A stretch of DNA of 64,000 nucleotides from Desulfosporosinus sp. FKB (GCF_002196705.1 NZ_NADJ01000013.1:85622-149621), one strand, 5' to 3'; shown: positions 7,739 to 15,818, counted from the first letter of the stretch. Notes: generated from the letters alone by a model not told the origin. Program-made: numbers and translations.

Positions 7739-8590
7739 ATGAAAGTAGATTATTACAAATACCATGCTTTGGGTAATGACTATATTGTAATTGACCCTAA
7801 TAAAACTAGGATTAATCTCACCGAAGAAAACATCAAACTAATTTGTCATCGTAATTTCGGAATAGGCTCTGACGGCATTTTATATGGACCATTCTTTGAG
7901 GGTGATAGCCTAAAACTCAGAATTCTGAATCCCGACGGTAGTGAGGCAGAGAAAAGTGGCAACGGAATCAGGATTTTCTCAAGGTATCTTTTTGATCAGG
8001 GCTATATTAAAACTAACTGTTTTTCTTTAGATACTTTAGGCGGGAAGGTTTTTGTTACCATCTTAGATGAGAAAGGAAAGTTAATCAAAGTTGATATGGG
8101 GACAGTTACCTTTCTGAGTGATACTATTCCAGTGGCAGGACAATCACGAGAAGTTATTGACGAAGTTATAGAAATAGAAAGTGTTCCGTTTAGAATCACA
8201 AGTCTTTCTATAGGAAATCCACACTGTGTGATTCCTATGGATATGATTTCGGAGGAATTAGCAAGAAAATTAGGTCCAGTTATTGAAAACCATCCAATGT
8301 TTCCAAATAGAATTAATACACAATTATTAAAGGTTATCGATCGAAAGAATATTAAAATTGAGATCTGGGAGCGAGGAGCGGGTTATACTTTGGCATCCGG
8401 GAGTAGTAGCTGTGCGGCAGCGAGTGCTGCATATAAACTAGGTTTAGTTGATAATGAGCTAAAGGTACACATGCCTGGTGGAATTATTGAAATCGAAATA
8501 AATTTGGATGGGCATGTTTATATGACTGGTTCAGTTTCGAGTGTCGCAAGTGGTACATTCTCAAATGAAATGTGGAAAAACATAGGATGA
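7739..8590 (+). CDS. DapF-like epimerase-fold protein lacking both catalytic cysteines
   Basis: 283 residues, the normal length of diaminopimelate epimerase, with both pseudo-symmetric domains: ALGNDYIVID at the start, GIGSDGIL, LNPDGSE, SLSIGNPHCVI, ERGAGYT, MPGG. The two catalytic Cys of DapF (Cys73 and Cys217 in E. coli) are serines here: Ser73 in AEKSGNGIR and Ser220 in LASGSSSC. The family's GAGET is GAGYT. Substrate-orienting Asn residues are kept. Two-base racemisation as in DapF is therefore doubtful; isomerase or dehydratase chemistry, as in other members of the superfamily with altered acid/base pairs, or altered substrate is more likely (inference). AAGGAG precedes the ATG; 14 bases after the preceding gene. 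Confidence 0.85.
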   Translation: MKVDYYKYHALGNDYIVIDPNKTRINLTEENIKLICHRNFGIGSDGILYGPFFEGDSLKLRILNPDGSEAEKSGNGIRIFSRYLFDQGYIKTNCFSLDTLGGKVFVTILDEKGKLIKVDMGTVTFLSDTIPVAGQSREVIDEVIEIESVPFRITSLSIGNPHCVIPMDMISEELARKLGPVIENHPMFPNRINTQLLKVIDRKNIKIEIWERGAGYTLASGSSSCAAASAAYKLGLVDNELKVHMPGGIIEIEINLDGHVYMTGSVSSVASGTFSNEMWKNIG

Positions 8591-8906
8591 AATTTTAATT
8601 AGTAACTCTTTTCCTTCCATGAAGACCAAAGAGTTATTTATGAAATGAAAAATTCCCCGCTTCCCAAAAGAAGGCCCCTTTCGAAGATTGAGTGGGGATG
8701 GTAGGGGCGAAAGTGTACTGGTTGACTAAGATATGAGCTGAGTGTGGCATTGATACAGTATTGAATAACCCACCGAGAGCGTTTGGGAGTCTGAGAATGT
8801 TTATGGAGTTCATAAGTCACGGTTATTTAAGTAGTGGGTGTGTTACAACGAAAATCGAAAAAACAACGCCGGAATTCCATTCACTTGTAATTATTGGAGG
8901 AAGAAA
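8591..8906. other. Intergenic region with weak hairpin and repeat-like sequence
   Basis: TAACTCTTT (8603-8611) pairs with AAAGAGTTA (8628-8636), a weak terminator after the DapF-like gene. The following stretch holds GGTAGGGGCGAAAGTGTACT near 8700, a phrase that recurs in similar form at 50388 and 32351, and an ACCCACCGAGAGCG phrase like the terminator at 7213. No gene seen. Confidence 0.4.
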
Positions 8907-8999
8907 ATGAAATCAAAGAAAATTATAATTGCCTTGTTTGTAGTAGTGCTTGTGATTGTAATTTATTCTTTACTGTTTTTACGGTGGACTGGTAAATAA
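8907..8999 (+). CDS. Single-pass membrane micropeptide (30 aa)
   Basis: ATG at 8907 with TTGGAGGAAG ideally spaced upstream. The product starts MKSKK, runs through about 20 hydrophobic residues (IIIALFVVVLVIVIYSLLFL) and ends RWTGK: positive, hydrophobic helix, positive. It would be a bitopic inner-membrane peptide. The strong ribosome site is the main reason to believe it. Function unknown. Confidence 0.5.
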   Translation: MKSKKIIIALFVVVLVIVIYSLLFLRWTGK

Positions 9000-9325
9000 G
9001 TTCACTAGGGAATAGGGAGTGGACTGGTTGACATATTTCGGCCACAATCGGATAAACCAAATCGGCAGTATGATCGAACACTTCATCGAAAATTAAACAC
9101 ACCGCCGGTTGCGCCTTGCTAAGTTCAAGAAACCGCCTCTATAAACCTAGCCAACAGTCAAGTACCGAGTCTTGCGTGGTGTTGGTAGGGCGTGGGGTGC
9201 TTATTTGATACAAATCCGGGCACATTTTTGAAGGTGTATTAACTGACTTGATTTGTAAGAAAGTGGAGTATATCATTTATCATAATGATTTAATTGAAGA
9301 TTAAAGTCCTGGAGGAGGGTTAATT
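9000..9325. other. Intergenic region carrying a diverged repeat copy
   Basis: Apart from the repeat at 9099-9202 (described separately), no coding potential seen. A TTGGAGGAGGG ribosome site for the next gene closes the stretch. Confidence 0.4.
9099..9202 (+). repeat. Cassette-type intergenic repeat, diverged copy 1
   Basis: Contains GCCTTGCTAAGTTCAAGAAA, CCGCCTC and TAAACCTAGCCAACAGTCAA, which correspond to the left half of the repeats between 10.1 and 17.1 kb, then GAGTCTTGCGTGGTG, also found at 35673. It precedes the zinc-ribbon gene at 9326. Confidence 0.5.
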
Positions 9326-9505
9326 ATGGCAAATGAACTATGTCCACGATGTGGAGTCGCAAGAAATATGGTGATATTTTCAACAGAGAATAAATCTATC
9401 GACACAGATGGAAAAACGTTTACGGTTGTAACGAAAAATTATCAATGTGAAGTATGCCATACTTTTGTAAGAAGCGAGGAAGAAAAGGTACTTGCTCCAA
9501 CTTAA
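9326..9505 (+). CDS. Small zinc-ribbon protein (59 aa)
   Basis: ATG at 9326 with GGAGGAGGG upstream. Two CxxC knuckles, CPRCG near the N-terminus and CEVC near residue 41, with an intervening beta-rich stretch, give a classic zinc ribbon. The tail is acidic. The protein is likely a small zinc-binding factor; partner and role unknown. It is followed by a terminator, so it forms its own transcription unit between two repeat copies. Confidence 0.65.
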   Translation: MANELCPRCGVARNMVIFSTENKSIDTDGKTFTVVTKNYQCEVCHTFVRSEEEKVLAPT

Positions 9506-9516
9506 TTAATTAATAG

Positions 9517-9546
9517 TAGAACGCCCTCATGGACGTTCTATTTCAT
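9517..9546 (+). terminator. Intrinsic terminator after zinc-ribbon gene
   Basis: TAGAACG (9517-9523) pairs with CGTTCTA (9534-9540), followed by TTTC. Confidence 0.6.
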
Positions 9547-9570
9547 ATCCACTGAAGAATTAGCCGCCCT

Positions 9571-9670
9571 GTATAAATCCCAGCCCCCAGTCAACCCACC
9601 GAACTTCTTCAATCCCGCAGGATGGGATGTGCTTACCTGGCGGATAAGGGTAAGTGTGGAGAGCGGAAGG
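9571..9670 (+). repeat. Cassette-type intergenic repeat, copy 2
   Basis: Left part ATAAATCCCAGCCCCCAGTC, central CCACCGAACTTCTTC and AATCCCGCAGGATGGGATG, then CTTACC paired with GGTAAG across GGCGGATAAG. The best-preserved example of the family. Directly upstream of the acetyltransferase pseudogene. Confidence 0.8.
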
Positions 9671-9698
9671 ATGTGATGTATGGGAGGAGACAAATCTC

Positions 9699-10132
9699 TT
9701 GATAGCTATACATACTGCAATCGTTGATGATTTGGAATCATTGGCTCAACTATATGAAGAGTTAAGTGGCGAAGAAACAGATATCAATAAGATGAAAGAA
9801 AATTTTAAGGTGATGGATTCAAATCCTGATTATGTAATTTTGGTTGCAAAAGATGATAATTTAGTTGTTGGCTCAGTAATGGGAATCATTTGTTTGGATT
9901 TAGTTCGTAAATGTAAACCGTTCATGGTAATCGAAATGTTATAGTAAGAAATACTTGGCGCGGTAGAGGAATTGGGAAAATACTTATGGAAGAAATAGAG
10001 AATATTGGGCGTACAAGAAACTGCTTTTACACGATGTTTCTATCCGGAGGCAAAAGAAAAGAAGCACATCATTTTTATGAGGCTATTGGTTATGATTTGG
10101 ATTTTGTTCGAGGATTTAAAAAATACCTTTAG
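9699..10132 (+). pseudogene. GNAT-family N-acetyltransferase, frameshifted
   Basis: TTG at 9699 follows GGAGGAG by 9 bases and begins LIAIHTAIVDDLESLAQLYE. The frame runs to VIEML-stop at 9944, but a one-base shift at about 9934 restores VIENVIVRNTWRGRGIGKIL, then GGKRKEAHHFYEAIGYDLDF and a stop at 10132. RGRGIGK is the acetyl-CoA pyrophosphate loop and FYEAIGY the C-terminal GNAT motif, so the intact protein would be a normal acetyltransferase of about 144 residues. The substrate is unknown. Flanked by repeat copies on both sides. Confidence 0.85.
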
Positions 10133-10157
10133 TCAATCTAAAATTACCTGTAGCATT

Positions 10158-10275
10158 CCAAGCTAACCTCGAGAAGAAATACCCGCCTCTAATAAGCCTC
10201 AGCCACTCGTCAACCTACCGGAACGCCTTCAATCCCGCAGGATGGGATGAGGTTGCTTGGTGGATAACTGAAGTT
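10158..10275 (+). repeat. Cassette-type intergenic repeat, copy 3
   Basis: AGCTAACCTCGAGAAGAAAT, CCGCCTC, then GCCACTCGTCAACC, CCGGAACGCCTTC and AATCCCGCAGGATGGGATG followed by TTGCTTGGTGGATAA. It bridges the CCGCCTC-containing left half (as in copy 1) and the central core, showing that these are one family. The remaining 200 bases to the next gene hold nothing recognised. Confidence 0.75.
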
Positions 10276-10484
10276 CTACCTCTCATTGAACATGGAAGTT
10301 AGAATATACAATCAGACATGTGGTCTGATTGGTGCTAGTTCTGGCACGGAGAGGATTTTGCACAAGATTGGAAGGAATGTTTGGAAATATGTTGAATGCA
10401 TATGAAAATAGATTAGAGATTTTTTAATCTCCAGTGCCTGTTCAAAAAAGTTTTGACCAGAAGTGAAAGGAGAAATATGTTAAA

Positions 10485-10841
10485 TTGCAAATATCGATTG
10501 GTCAAAGTATATTGATAGGTATATGTGGGGGAGCAGGTGCAGGCATAGCGGTATTTTTATTTAAGTGCCTTTTAAATTGTTTAATATATCTAGTAGAAGA
10601 AAATAGAATTTATAAGTGGTTAGAGAAAAATACCGAAAATGCGGATTGCCAATATTCTAGAAAAACACTCTCTATTGCCTGTTATAATAATTTGTCTGTA
10701 GATAGGGTTATCTTTGTCGCATCAAAAAGTAAAAGAATTTTTCACTGTTATGAAGAAAATGATATAGTATGGACTATTTACGATGATAGAAAAGCTAATA
10801 GTACTGATAAATTATCCGAGGTATTGTACAAATATTCTTAA
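10485..10841 (+). CDS. Membrane-anchored hypothetical protein (118 aa)
   Basis: TTG at 10485, with AAAGGAG about 13 bases upstream. Residues 5-38 are hydrophobic with a glycine-rich start (IGICGGAGAGIAVFLFKCLL), a membrane anchor; the rest is a small soluble domain with DIVWTIYDD. An ATG at 10477 would be better placed but its frame ends after 12 codons; one extra base would join it to this frame, so a frameshift near the start is possible. No family recognised. Lies between repeat copies 3 and 4. Confidence 0.5.
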   Translation: MQISIGQSILIGICGGAGAGIAVFLFKCLLNCLIYLVEENRIYKWLEKNTENADCQYSRKTLSIACYNNLSVDRVIFVASKSKRIFHCYEENDIVWTIYDDRKANSTDKLSEVLYKYS

Positions 10842-10995
10842 GGAACCCTATGATAAAAAATTATGCTCACATGAATACTATTTCAGAGGTTGAAGTATTC
10901 GTAGGAGAGCTTCACTTCCAGAGGATATTACTGATTAATTAGTGAGCAATTTCGTTCATCTCTTCGAATGTTAATTCAATGCACTATTACTTAGT

Positions 10996-11115
10996 CCGCT
11001 ACCCTCAACTCCCAAATGCCCCATATCCCCTAGCCCTCAGTCAACCCCACCGAACTCCTTCAATCCCGTAGGATGGGATGTGGTTGCCTGGTGGATAGGG
11101 GGAGGTGTGGGATGG
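10996..11115 (+). repeat. Cassette-type intergenic repeat, copy 4
   Basis: CCGCTACCCTCAACTCCCAA, then CTAGCCCTCAGTCAACCCCA, CCGAACTCCTTC, AATCCCGTAGGATGGGATG, GCCTGGTGGATAGG and GGAGGTGTGGG. The outer CCCCACC can pair with GGTGTGGG. A short open frame at 10850-10942 before it has no support. Confidence 0.8.
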
Positions 11116-11214
11116 AGGAATACGGTATATTTGGAATTGATATTTTACTGTTTGACATAAAGTCGGGGTTATAAAAAGCTGCATCTTATATCGTTTCATT
11201 GGAGGCATATTTTG

Positions 11215-11481
11215 ATGGAACCAGCAAAATTTATCCGTAAGTGGGAAAGAAAACGTGCAAAAGGACCATTTAAACATATACTTCTATATTGTGTTGCAAT
11301 TCCGGTTGGAGGGCTATTTGGTGGATTAATAGGAACAGCACTTGGTCATGGAGATGTTCATAAGTTTCTTTCGAACTCATTATTTGGTGTTGCTATTCTT
11401 TTTATATGGGGATTAGGACTAGGTGTGTTTGATTGGAAGAGAAATGAAAAGAAGTATAAAATCTTGATTCGGCTTCCCTAA
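11215..11481 (+). CDS. Two-helix membrane protein (88 aa)
   Basis: ATG at 11215 with TTGGAGG upstream. The N-terminus is basic (KFIRKWERKRAKGPFKH), then two hydrophobic helices at about residues 25-45 (with GGLFGGLIG) and 57-75 (NSLFGVAILFIWGLGLGVFD), and a basic tail. A small integral membrane protein of unknown function. Single-gene unit between a repeat copy and a terminator hairpin. Confidence 0.6.
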   Translation: MEPAKFIRKWERKRAKGPFKHILLYCVAIPVGGLFGGLIGTALGHGDVHKFLSNSLFGVAILFIWGLGLGVFDWKRNEKKYKILIRLP

Positions 11482-11566
11482 AAAGTAGGCAAAAATCCCC
11501 ACCCACGAAAAACCAAATAATCTAAACGGCTTTGCGAATCCAGGGCGTGTTGCTCTGGATTTTTAC
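11482..11566 (+). repeat. Dispersed element with terminator (shared with 32455)
   Basis: AAAAATCCCCACC followed by AACCAAATAATCTAAACGGC and TTTGCG recurs nearly identically at 32461-32522. At 11537 AATCCAG pairs with CTGGATT in a hairpin followed by TTTT, so this copy ends in a terminator. The following 190 bases up to the next gene contain no recognised feature. Confidence 0.6.
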
Positions 11567-11759
11567 AATTTGTCGAGATAGAGTGGTATAATTAGGAAAA
11601 GAGAGCGGTTAGAATCGGCCCGGACGCCAATTCCGTTAGTTGGCAGACAGCTTAACGCGGTAATATTTTGTCCTGGAAAGCAGGGATAGTTATTTGGTCG
11701 GAAAGCTGGATGGGATACGTTGGATGGGTATAGGGGCTCAATATGAGGGAGGGAGAATA

Positions 11760-12095
11760 ATGGCTAAGTATGAAAAAACGATTACTGGTCAATTTGAGGA
11801 AGTGGTTAACCAGTTGCAGGAAGATATTGACAATAGTGGATTAACTATGAATTTAGTCGATGAGAGCAATTACATTTCTGGAAATACAAATATAGCCGTT
11901 CGGGTTTACGATAAATATTTTATGAGAAATGGAAACAGAGCGAGTTTAAGCCTCACCGTAGTGGGACATGGCGATAATATTTTTATTTCTGCGATTGGTG
12001 CTGGTGGAGGGAAAGGTGTTCTTTTTAACTTCAGTCTAGGTGCTGAAGAAGATATGGTGGGCATAGTGCAAGAGAGCATTAAACGTATGGAATAA
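11760..12095 (+). CDS. DUF6054-like hypothetical protein (111 aa)
   Basis: ATG at 11760 with GGGAGGGAG upstream; a longer reading from 11694 lacks this. The sequence MAKYEKTITGQFEEVV..., VRVYDKYFMRNGNRASLSLT, GHGDNIFISAIGAGGGKG resembles the small DUF6054 family of clostridia, a soluble alpha/beta protein of unknown role (recognition from memory, moderate confidence). No catalytic motif seen. Lies in the repeat-separated array. Confidence 0.65.
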   Translation: MAKYEKTITGQFEEVVNQLQEDIDNSGLTMNLVDESNYISGNTNIAVRVYDKYFMRNGNRASLSLTVVGHGDNIFISAIGAGGGKGVLFNFSLGAEEDMVGIVQESIKRME

Positions 12096-12153
12096 TTTCT
12101 TCTATATTTATAGAAGGCCCTTCTCAATTTAGTATCCTAGCCATTTACCCGTA

Positions 12154-12275
12154 CCAGCTAACCTCAACCCCAAATCCCCATAAACCCAGCCCGCAGTCAA
12201 CCCCACCGAACTCCTTCAATCCCGTAGGATGGGATGAGATTACTTGGCGGATGCCGGGGGAAGTGTGGGTTGGAT
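12154..12275 (+). repeat. Cassette-type intergenic repeat, copy 5
   Basis: CAGCTAACCTCAACCCCAAA, TAAACCCAGCCCGCAGTCAA, CCCACCGAACTCCTTC, AATCCCGTAGGATGGGATG, TTACTTGGCGGATG and GTGTGGGTTGG. CAACCCCAC at the left can pair with GTGTGGGTTG at the right end, giving a long-range stem. Confidence 0.8.
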
Positions 12276-12349
12276 AGCGGCGCTGAGTCCGAGAATGGGT
12301 CCCTTATATAGAGAGAGCGGTTGAGTTGAGACGGAGGAATTAAGTAAAA

Positions 12350-12931
12350 ATGAAGAAAGCTTATGCCAAAATTGTTATAGTCATTGTTATTTTGATAGTC
12401 GCAGTTTGGTATTGCTATTTTGGCGGTTATAGATTTACTCCTTTGGAGGCAGCACATTTTGATATTGGAGAGAACTCAGTACCTTTTGGAAATGTTGATT
12501 TCGGCTGGGGGAAAGTAATCCTATTTAATACGCCAAATGGTCCCCGGACTGTATTGGCAATTAGAAGCGGTTTCTTATGGAGAGCGCCAGATGTTTGCAC
12601 ACTTGATAAATTATCTTCAGATAAGATTAACACAGTTGGTTGGATGAGTTATAAAAGCGGCAAAAATCAGGCTACAGTATTAGCGGTGCAAACATCTGAT
12701 CCTAATGTTGCATCCATTGAAATGGGTTCAGCTAGTGAACAAGAGAAAAAAGTGGTAAAAACGGGAACGCCAGTAATCTTTTCTTGGAATAAGTTAATCC
12801 AGTCCTATGATTTAAAACCCACAGCGCTTTCAAAAGATGGCGCTCCTCTGTATGAATATAGATATCCGAAGAACACAAGTGTATTAAGCAGTAATGATCT
12901 GAAGTGGTATCCGGTAAATGGGGACAAATAA
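12350..12931 (+). CDS. Membrane-anchored extracytoplasmic hypothetical protein (193 aa)
   Basis: ATG at 12350 after GGAGGAATTAAG. An uncleaved-looking signal anchor at residues 5-26 (YAKIVIVIVILIVAVWYCYF) is followed by a beta-rich outside domain with FGNVDFGWGKVILF, GFLWRAPDVCTLD and a late segment of alternating polar/hydrophobic residues. No known domain recognised. Typical of small stress or cell-envelope accessory proteins; occupies one unit of the array. Confidence 0.65.
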   Translation: MKKAYAKIVIVIVILIVAVWYCYFGGYRFTPLEAAHFDIGENSVPFGNVDFGWGKVILFNTPNGPRTVLAIRSGFLWRAPDVCTLDKLSSDKINTVGWMSYKSGKNQATVLAVQTSDPNVASIEMGSASEQEKKVVKTGTPVIFSWNKLIQSYDLKPTALSKDGAPLYEYRYPKNTSVLSSNDLKWYPVNGDK

Positions 12932-12983
12932 GGATTTTAGATAAGATTGAATTCTTTGTTTCGATAAAAGTCCTAATCATCTT

Positions 12984-13120
12984 TGTTAACCTTACAACCC
13001 CAAATTCCTATAAAACCTAGCCCCCCGTCAACCTTACGAATTCCGTCAATCCCGCAGGATGTGATGTCCTTACCTATCCAAAGACGCTCACCGAACTGGG
13101 AAGGTGGAGGTGTGCGGCAT
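12984..13120 (+). repeat. Cassette-type intergenic repeat, copy 6 (long form)
   Basis: GTTAACCTTACAACCCCAAA, TAGCCCCCCGTCAACCTTAC, CGTCAATCCCGCAGGATG, then CCTTACCTATCCAAAGACGC and TCACCGAACTGGGAAGGTGG. It joins the core seen in copies 2-5 to the right-hand module of copies 7, 8, 10, 13 and 14. Confidence 0.75.
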
Positions 13121-13145
13121 ACCAGTATGAAGAGAGGAGTCTCAT

Positions 13146-13541
13146 ATGACTAAGCTGTCTTATTGTGGAAATGATTGTTCGGTATGCCCGAGGTACACAG
13201 CTACTGAAAAAGGTGATATTCTTCAACTTAAGGAGGTAGCAGATTTATGGTTTCGAGCTGGATGGCGTGATACAGTTGTATTTCCTGAAGCAATTAAATG
13301 TTATGGGTGCCTAACTTCAAATTTTTGCAGGTATGGAATACAACAGTGTGCGAGTTCAAAAGAAATTGATAACTGCGGAATGTGTCCAAGCTATCCTTGT
13401 GAAATAAGTTCCAAAACATTTATACAAACTCAAAAATACGCAGATAGCATTAAAGATAAATGTTCTAATGAGGAATATCTTACGTTGCAGTTGTCATTTT
13501 TTCAAAAGAAAGTGAACTTGGACCGACTTCATTCGAAATAA
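13146..13541 (+). CDS. DUF3795 family cysteine-rich protein
   Basis: 131 residues with the DUF3795 cysteine pattern: YCGNDCSVCPRY at the N-terminus, CYGCLTSNFCRYGIQQC in the middle, and NCGMCPSYPCE. These likely bind metal; the biochemical role of the family is unknown. ATG after GAGAGGAG. A second DUF3795 protein is at 31096, also directly after a copy of the repeat, so this gene family seems to travel with the repeat (inference). Confidence 0.85.
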   Translation: MTKLSYCGNDCSVCPRYTATEKGDILQLKEVADLWFRAGWRDTVVFPEAIKCYGCLTSNFCRYGIQQCASSKEIDNCGMCPSYPCEISSKTFIQTQKYADSIKDKCSNEEYLTLQLSFFQKKVNLDRLHSK

Positions 13542-13560
13542 AGATGGCTCATCTAATCAA

Positions 13561-13668
13561 CAACACCTAACCCCTCGTCCCGCGCTAACCCTTAACAACT
13601 AATGCTGCGGGATGCCCTTACCAATCTAAAGGCGCTCACCGAACCGGGAAGTTGGAGGGGATGTGCTA
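13561..13668 (+). repeat. Cassette-type intergenic repeat, copy 7
   Basis: AACACCTAACCCCTCGTCCC, ACTAATGCTGCGGGATGCCC, TTACCAATCTAAAGGCGCTC and ACCGAACCGGGAAGTTGGAG. Right-hand module type, preceded by a variant left part. Confidence 0.75.
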
Positions 13669-13726
13669 CAAGGCGTGAATGCATTTTGGTTATGCGCCCA
13701 GAGTATTATGGAACGGATGTGATTCA

Positions 13727-14200
13727 ATGAGTAGGTTTATGTTTATTGCAGCTGACGTTGAATTGCCAGAAATAGATTTCTCTGGCGTCTTAAGGCTGAC
13801 GGTTAAGGACTTAAAGACCATGAGTCCTAGACCAATATCATTTTGGGATCGGGATAAACTTTCTGATGATTGTAAAGCATTAGTAATTCCGAAAGACGCC
13901 GACACTACAGGGCTACAAATATCGAAATGTACAAATCCTCCTCATGAAACAGGAGAATATATTAAAAGGAAATACATTTATTGGCTAGGTGGAAGATTTA
14001 ACTCTAAGTGGAAAAAGCAGTTTCAAGAATATGTACAGGATAACTTTGGAGAAGGTACTTATTTCGAACTTTGGTCACTATGGTTCGGAAACCACAAAAT
14101 GGATGAGATATTACAAGAGGAATGTGACTTTGTGGATATCGCTAATTTTGATTTTGATGATTTATTGAATACAGATAGTTGCATAACTGTAATTATGTAG
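13727..14200 (+). CDS. Hypothetical protein (157 aa)
   Basis: ATG at 13727 (MSRFMFIAADVELPEIDFSG); a longer frame from 13679 has no better ribosome site, and the site here is weak too. Features: a short conserved-looking N-terminal strand MFIAADVELP, an aromatic-rich middle (YIYWLGGRFNSKWKKQFQEY) and an acidic tail. No known domain; soluble. One unit of the repeat-separated array. Confidence 0.55.
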   Translation: MSRFMFIAADVELPEIDFSGVLRLTVKDLKTMSPRPISFWDRDKLSDDCKALVIPKDADTTGLQISKCTNPPHETGEYIKRKYIYWLGGRFNSKWKKQFQEYVQDNFGEGTYFELWSLWFGNHKMDEILQEECDFVDIANFDFDDLLNTDSCITVIM

Positions 14201-14224
14201 ACACCACACCACCACCACAGTGAC

Positions 14225-14348
14225 CCCCGCTACCCCAAATCCCCCAAATCCCAGCCACCCGTCAAGCCACTGAACTACTTCAAATCCCGCAGGATGGATG
14301 TCCTTACCTATCCAAAGGCGCTCAGCGAACAGGGTAGGTGGGGGATAG
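14225..14348 (+). repeat. Cassette-type intergenic repeat, copy 8 (long form)
   Basis: CCGCTACCCCAAATCCCCCA, CCAGCCACCCGTCAAGCCAC, AAATCCCGCAGGATGGATGT, CCTTACCTATCCAAAGGCGC and GCGAACAGGGTAGGTGGGGG: left part, core and right-hand module in one copy. Confidence 0.8.
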
Positions 14349-14469
14349 GTTTATGGAGTGTTATGGTGGAGAGGAGTTTTTTAAAGGTAGACGAGATTCG
14401 AAGATCGGATTGGGGAAAAAGGCAAAACGTAGAAGCTAAGTTAATTGACTGAGTAGCAAGGTGAAATAT

Positions 14470-15084
14470 ATGGAAAAGAAAACAGTATTTGTCCTTGGCG
14501 ATAGCATCTCGATACACTACAGCCCATTTTTGGGAAAAATGATAAGCAGTAAGTTTAAGTATCAACAAAAGGGCCAGGTTATTGATGCTCTCAAGGATTT
14601 GGATAAGCCGAATGGGGCTAATGCGGGTGACAGTAATATGGTCCTGGAGTATTTAAGAGATGAAGAGAAAAAAGGTGTATATTACGACATATTGCTCGTG
14701 AATTGTGGTTTGCATGATATAAGGGTAGATCGTAATGATAAGCAAATTCAAACTGAGAAAGAGCGCTATGAGGAGAATTTAAAACAAATTTGTGAAGTTA
14801 CCTTGAAAATGTCACAAAGAATGTTTTGGATCACGACTACCCCAGTTATTGATATAATCCATAATCGTAGATCTGAAGGATTTCTAAGGTATGGCAAAGA
14901 TGTTGAACTCTATAACAATTTGGCACAAAAAATAATGGACAATCGTCAAATACCAATAATTGATTTATTTTCATTTACTAGCAGTCTAGGAAACAATATT
15001 CATTATGATCATGTACACTTTACTGAAGAAGTAAGGGCATTACAAGCAGCTTTTATTTCTGGATTTTTATTTAGTATTGGATAA
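14470..15084 (+). CDS. SGNH/GDSL-family hydrolase
   Basis: ATG at 14470 with AAGGTG 7 bases upstream. The SGNH blocks are visible: VFVLGDSIS (block I, nucleophile Ser), VNCGLHDIR (block III, the Asn/Gly-x-x-x region with oxyanion residues) and NIHYDHVHF near the C-terminus (catalytic Asp and His, DxxH). A cytoplasmic or surface esterase/acetylhydrolase of about 204 residues; substrate unknown. No signal peptide. One unit of the array. Confidence 0.8.
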   Translation: MEKKTVFVLGDSISIHYSPFLGKMISSKFKYQQKGQVIDALKDLDKPNGANAGDSNMVLEYLRDEEKKGVYYDILLVNCGLHDIRVDRNDKQIQTEKERYEENLKQICEVTLKMSQRMFWITTTPVIDIIHNRRSEGFLRYGKDVELYNNLAQKIMDNRQIPIIDLFSFTSSLGNNIHYDHVHFTEEVRALQAAFISGFLFSIG

Positions 15085-15120
15085 AAAAGCTGATTACTTC
15101 CAACCAACCCAACACTCCCT

Positions 15121-15218
15121 CCGTACCCTCAACTTCAAATCCCCATAAATCCCAGCTACCAGTCAAGCTACCGAACCCCTTCAATCCCGCAGGATGGGAA
15201 GGTGGAGGGGATGGGGCA
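15121..15218 (+). repeat. Cassette-type intergenic repeat, copy 9 (internally deleted)
   Basis: CCGTACCCTCAACTTCAAAT, AAATCCCAGCTACCAGTCAA, CCGAACCCCTTC, AATCCCGCAGGATGGG, then immediately AAGGTGGAGGGGATGG: the CTTACCTATCCAAAGG part is missing, so left core and right end are directly joined. Confidence 0.75.
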
Positions 15219-15287
15219 TATTTGGAATTGATATTATTTAGAAGTCTGACTATAGCCAAATAGTTTGCTTTAATAAAGGAGCAAGTT

Positions 15288-15803
15288 ATGACTGAGAGTT
15301 CTTCGAAGGAAAAACGTCCGCGAATACAAATGCATCGTTCCTTACTGGAAAACATATTTGATATTGGAGCTATAATTGGAGTAGTAGCTTCATTAATTTA
15401 TCCTGTAATTATATGGTCCTCATTACCGAGTAAAATTCCGGCTCATTACAATATTCAGGGTCAAGTTGATCGATGGGGGTCGAAAGGGGAAATATTCCTA
15501 TTAGTTCCAGTGATCATTCTAATGTACATATTCCTATCAATTATTAATCGTTATCCACATAAGTTTAATTATCCATTTGCTATTACCGAGCAAAACGCAG
15601 AAATACAATATCAGATAGCCAGGTTAATGGTCCAATCTCTGAAGGCGGAAGTTATTTGGATTTTCGCTTATATTCAATGGAGAACTATTGAGGGTGCAAT
15701 TGGTAAGGAGCTAGGTCTTGGAATAGGTTTCATCTTAATATCTATATTGCTACCGTTAGTTACTCTGATTTTCTACATTTGGCAGGCATTTAAGGCTAAA
15801 TAG
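15288..15803 (+). CDS. DUF1648-domain membrane protein
   Basis: 171 residues. After a charged N-terminus, a helix at about 28-48 leads into the DUF1648 signature LPSKIPAHYNIQGQVDRWGSK, followed by three more hydrophobic helices (VPVIILMYIFLSI, EVIWIFAYIQW, GFILISILLPLVTLIFYIW). DUF1648 is found at the N-terminus of SdpI-like immunity/membrane proteins; this one has no separate SdpI tail. ATG after AAGGAG. Possibly a self-protection or envelope protein, but that is inference only. Confidence 0.75.
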   Translation: MTESSSKEKRPRIQMHRSLLENIFDIGAIIGVVASLIYPVIIWSSLPSKIPAHYNIQGQVDRWGSKGEIFLLVPVIILMYIFLSIINRYPHKFNYPFAITEQNAEIQYQIARLMVQSLKAEVIWIFAYIQWRTIEGAIGKELGLGIGFILISILLPLVTLIFYIWQAFKAK

Positions 15804-15818
15804 TGTGAGAACCCTAAC

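Noticed and set aside
10850-10942. 30-codon frame after the 118-residue protein
   Set aside because: Too short, no ribosome site, no hydrophobic or motif signal.
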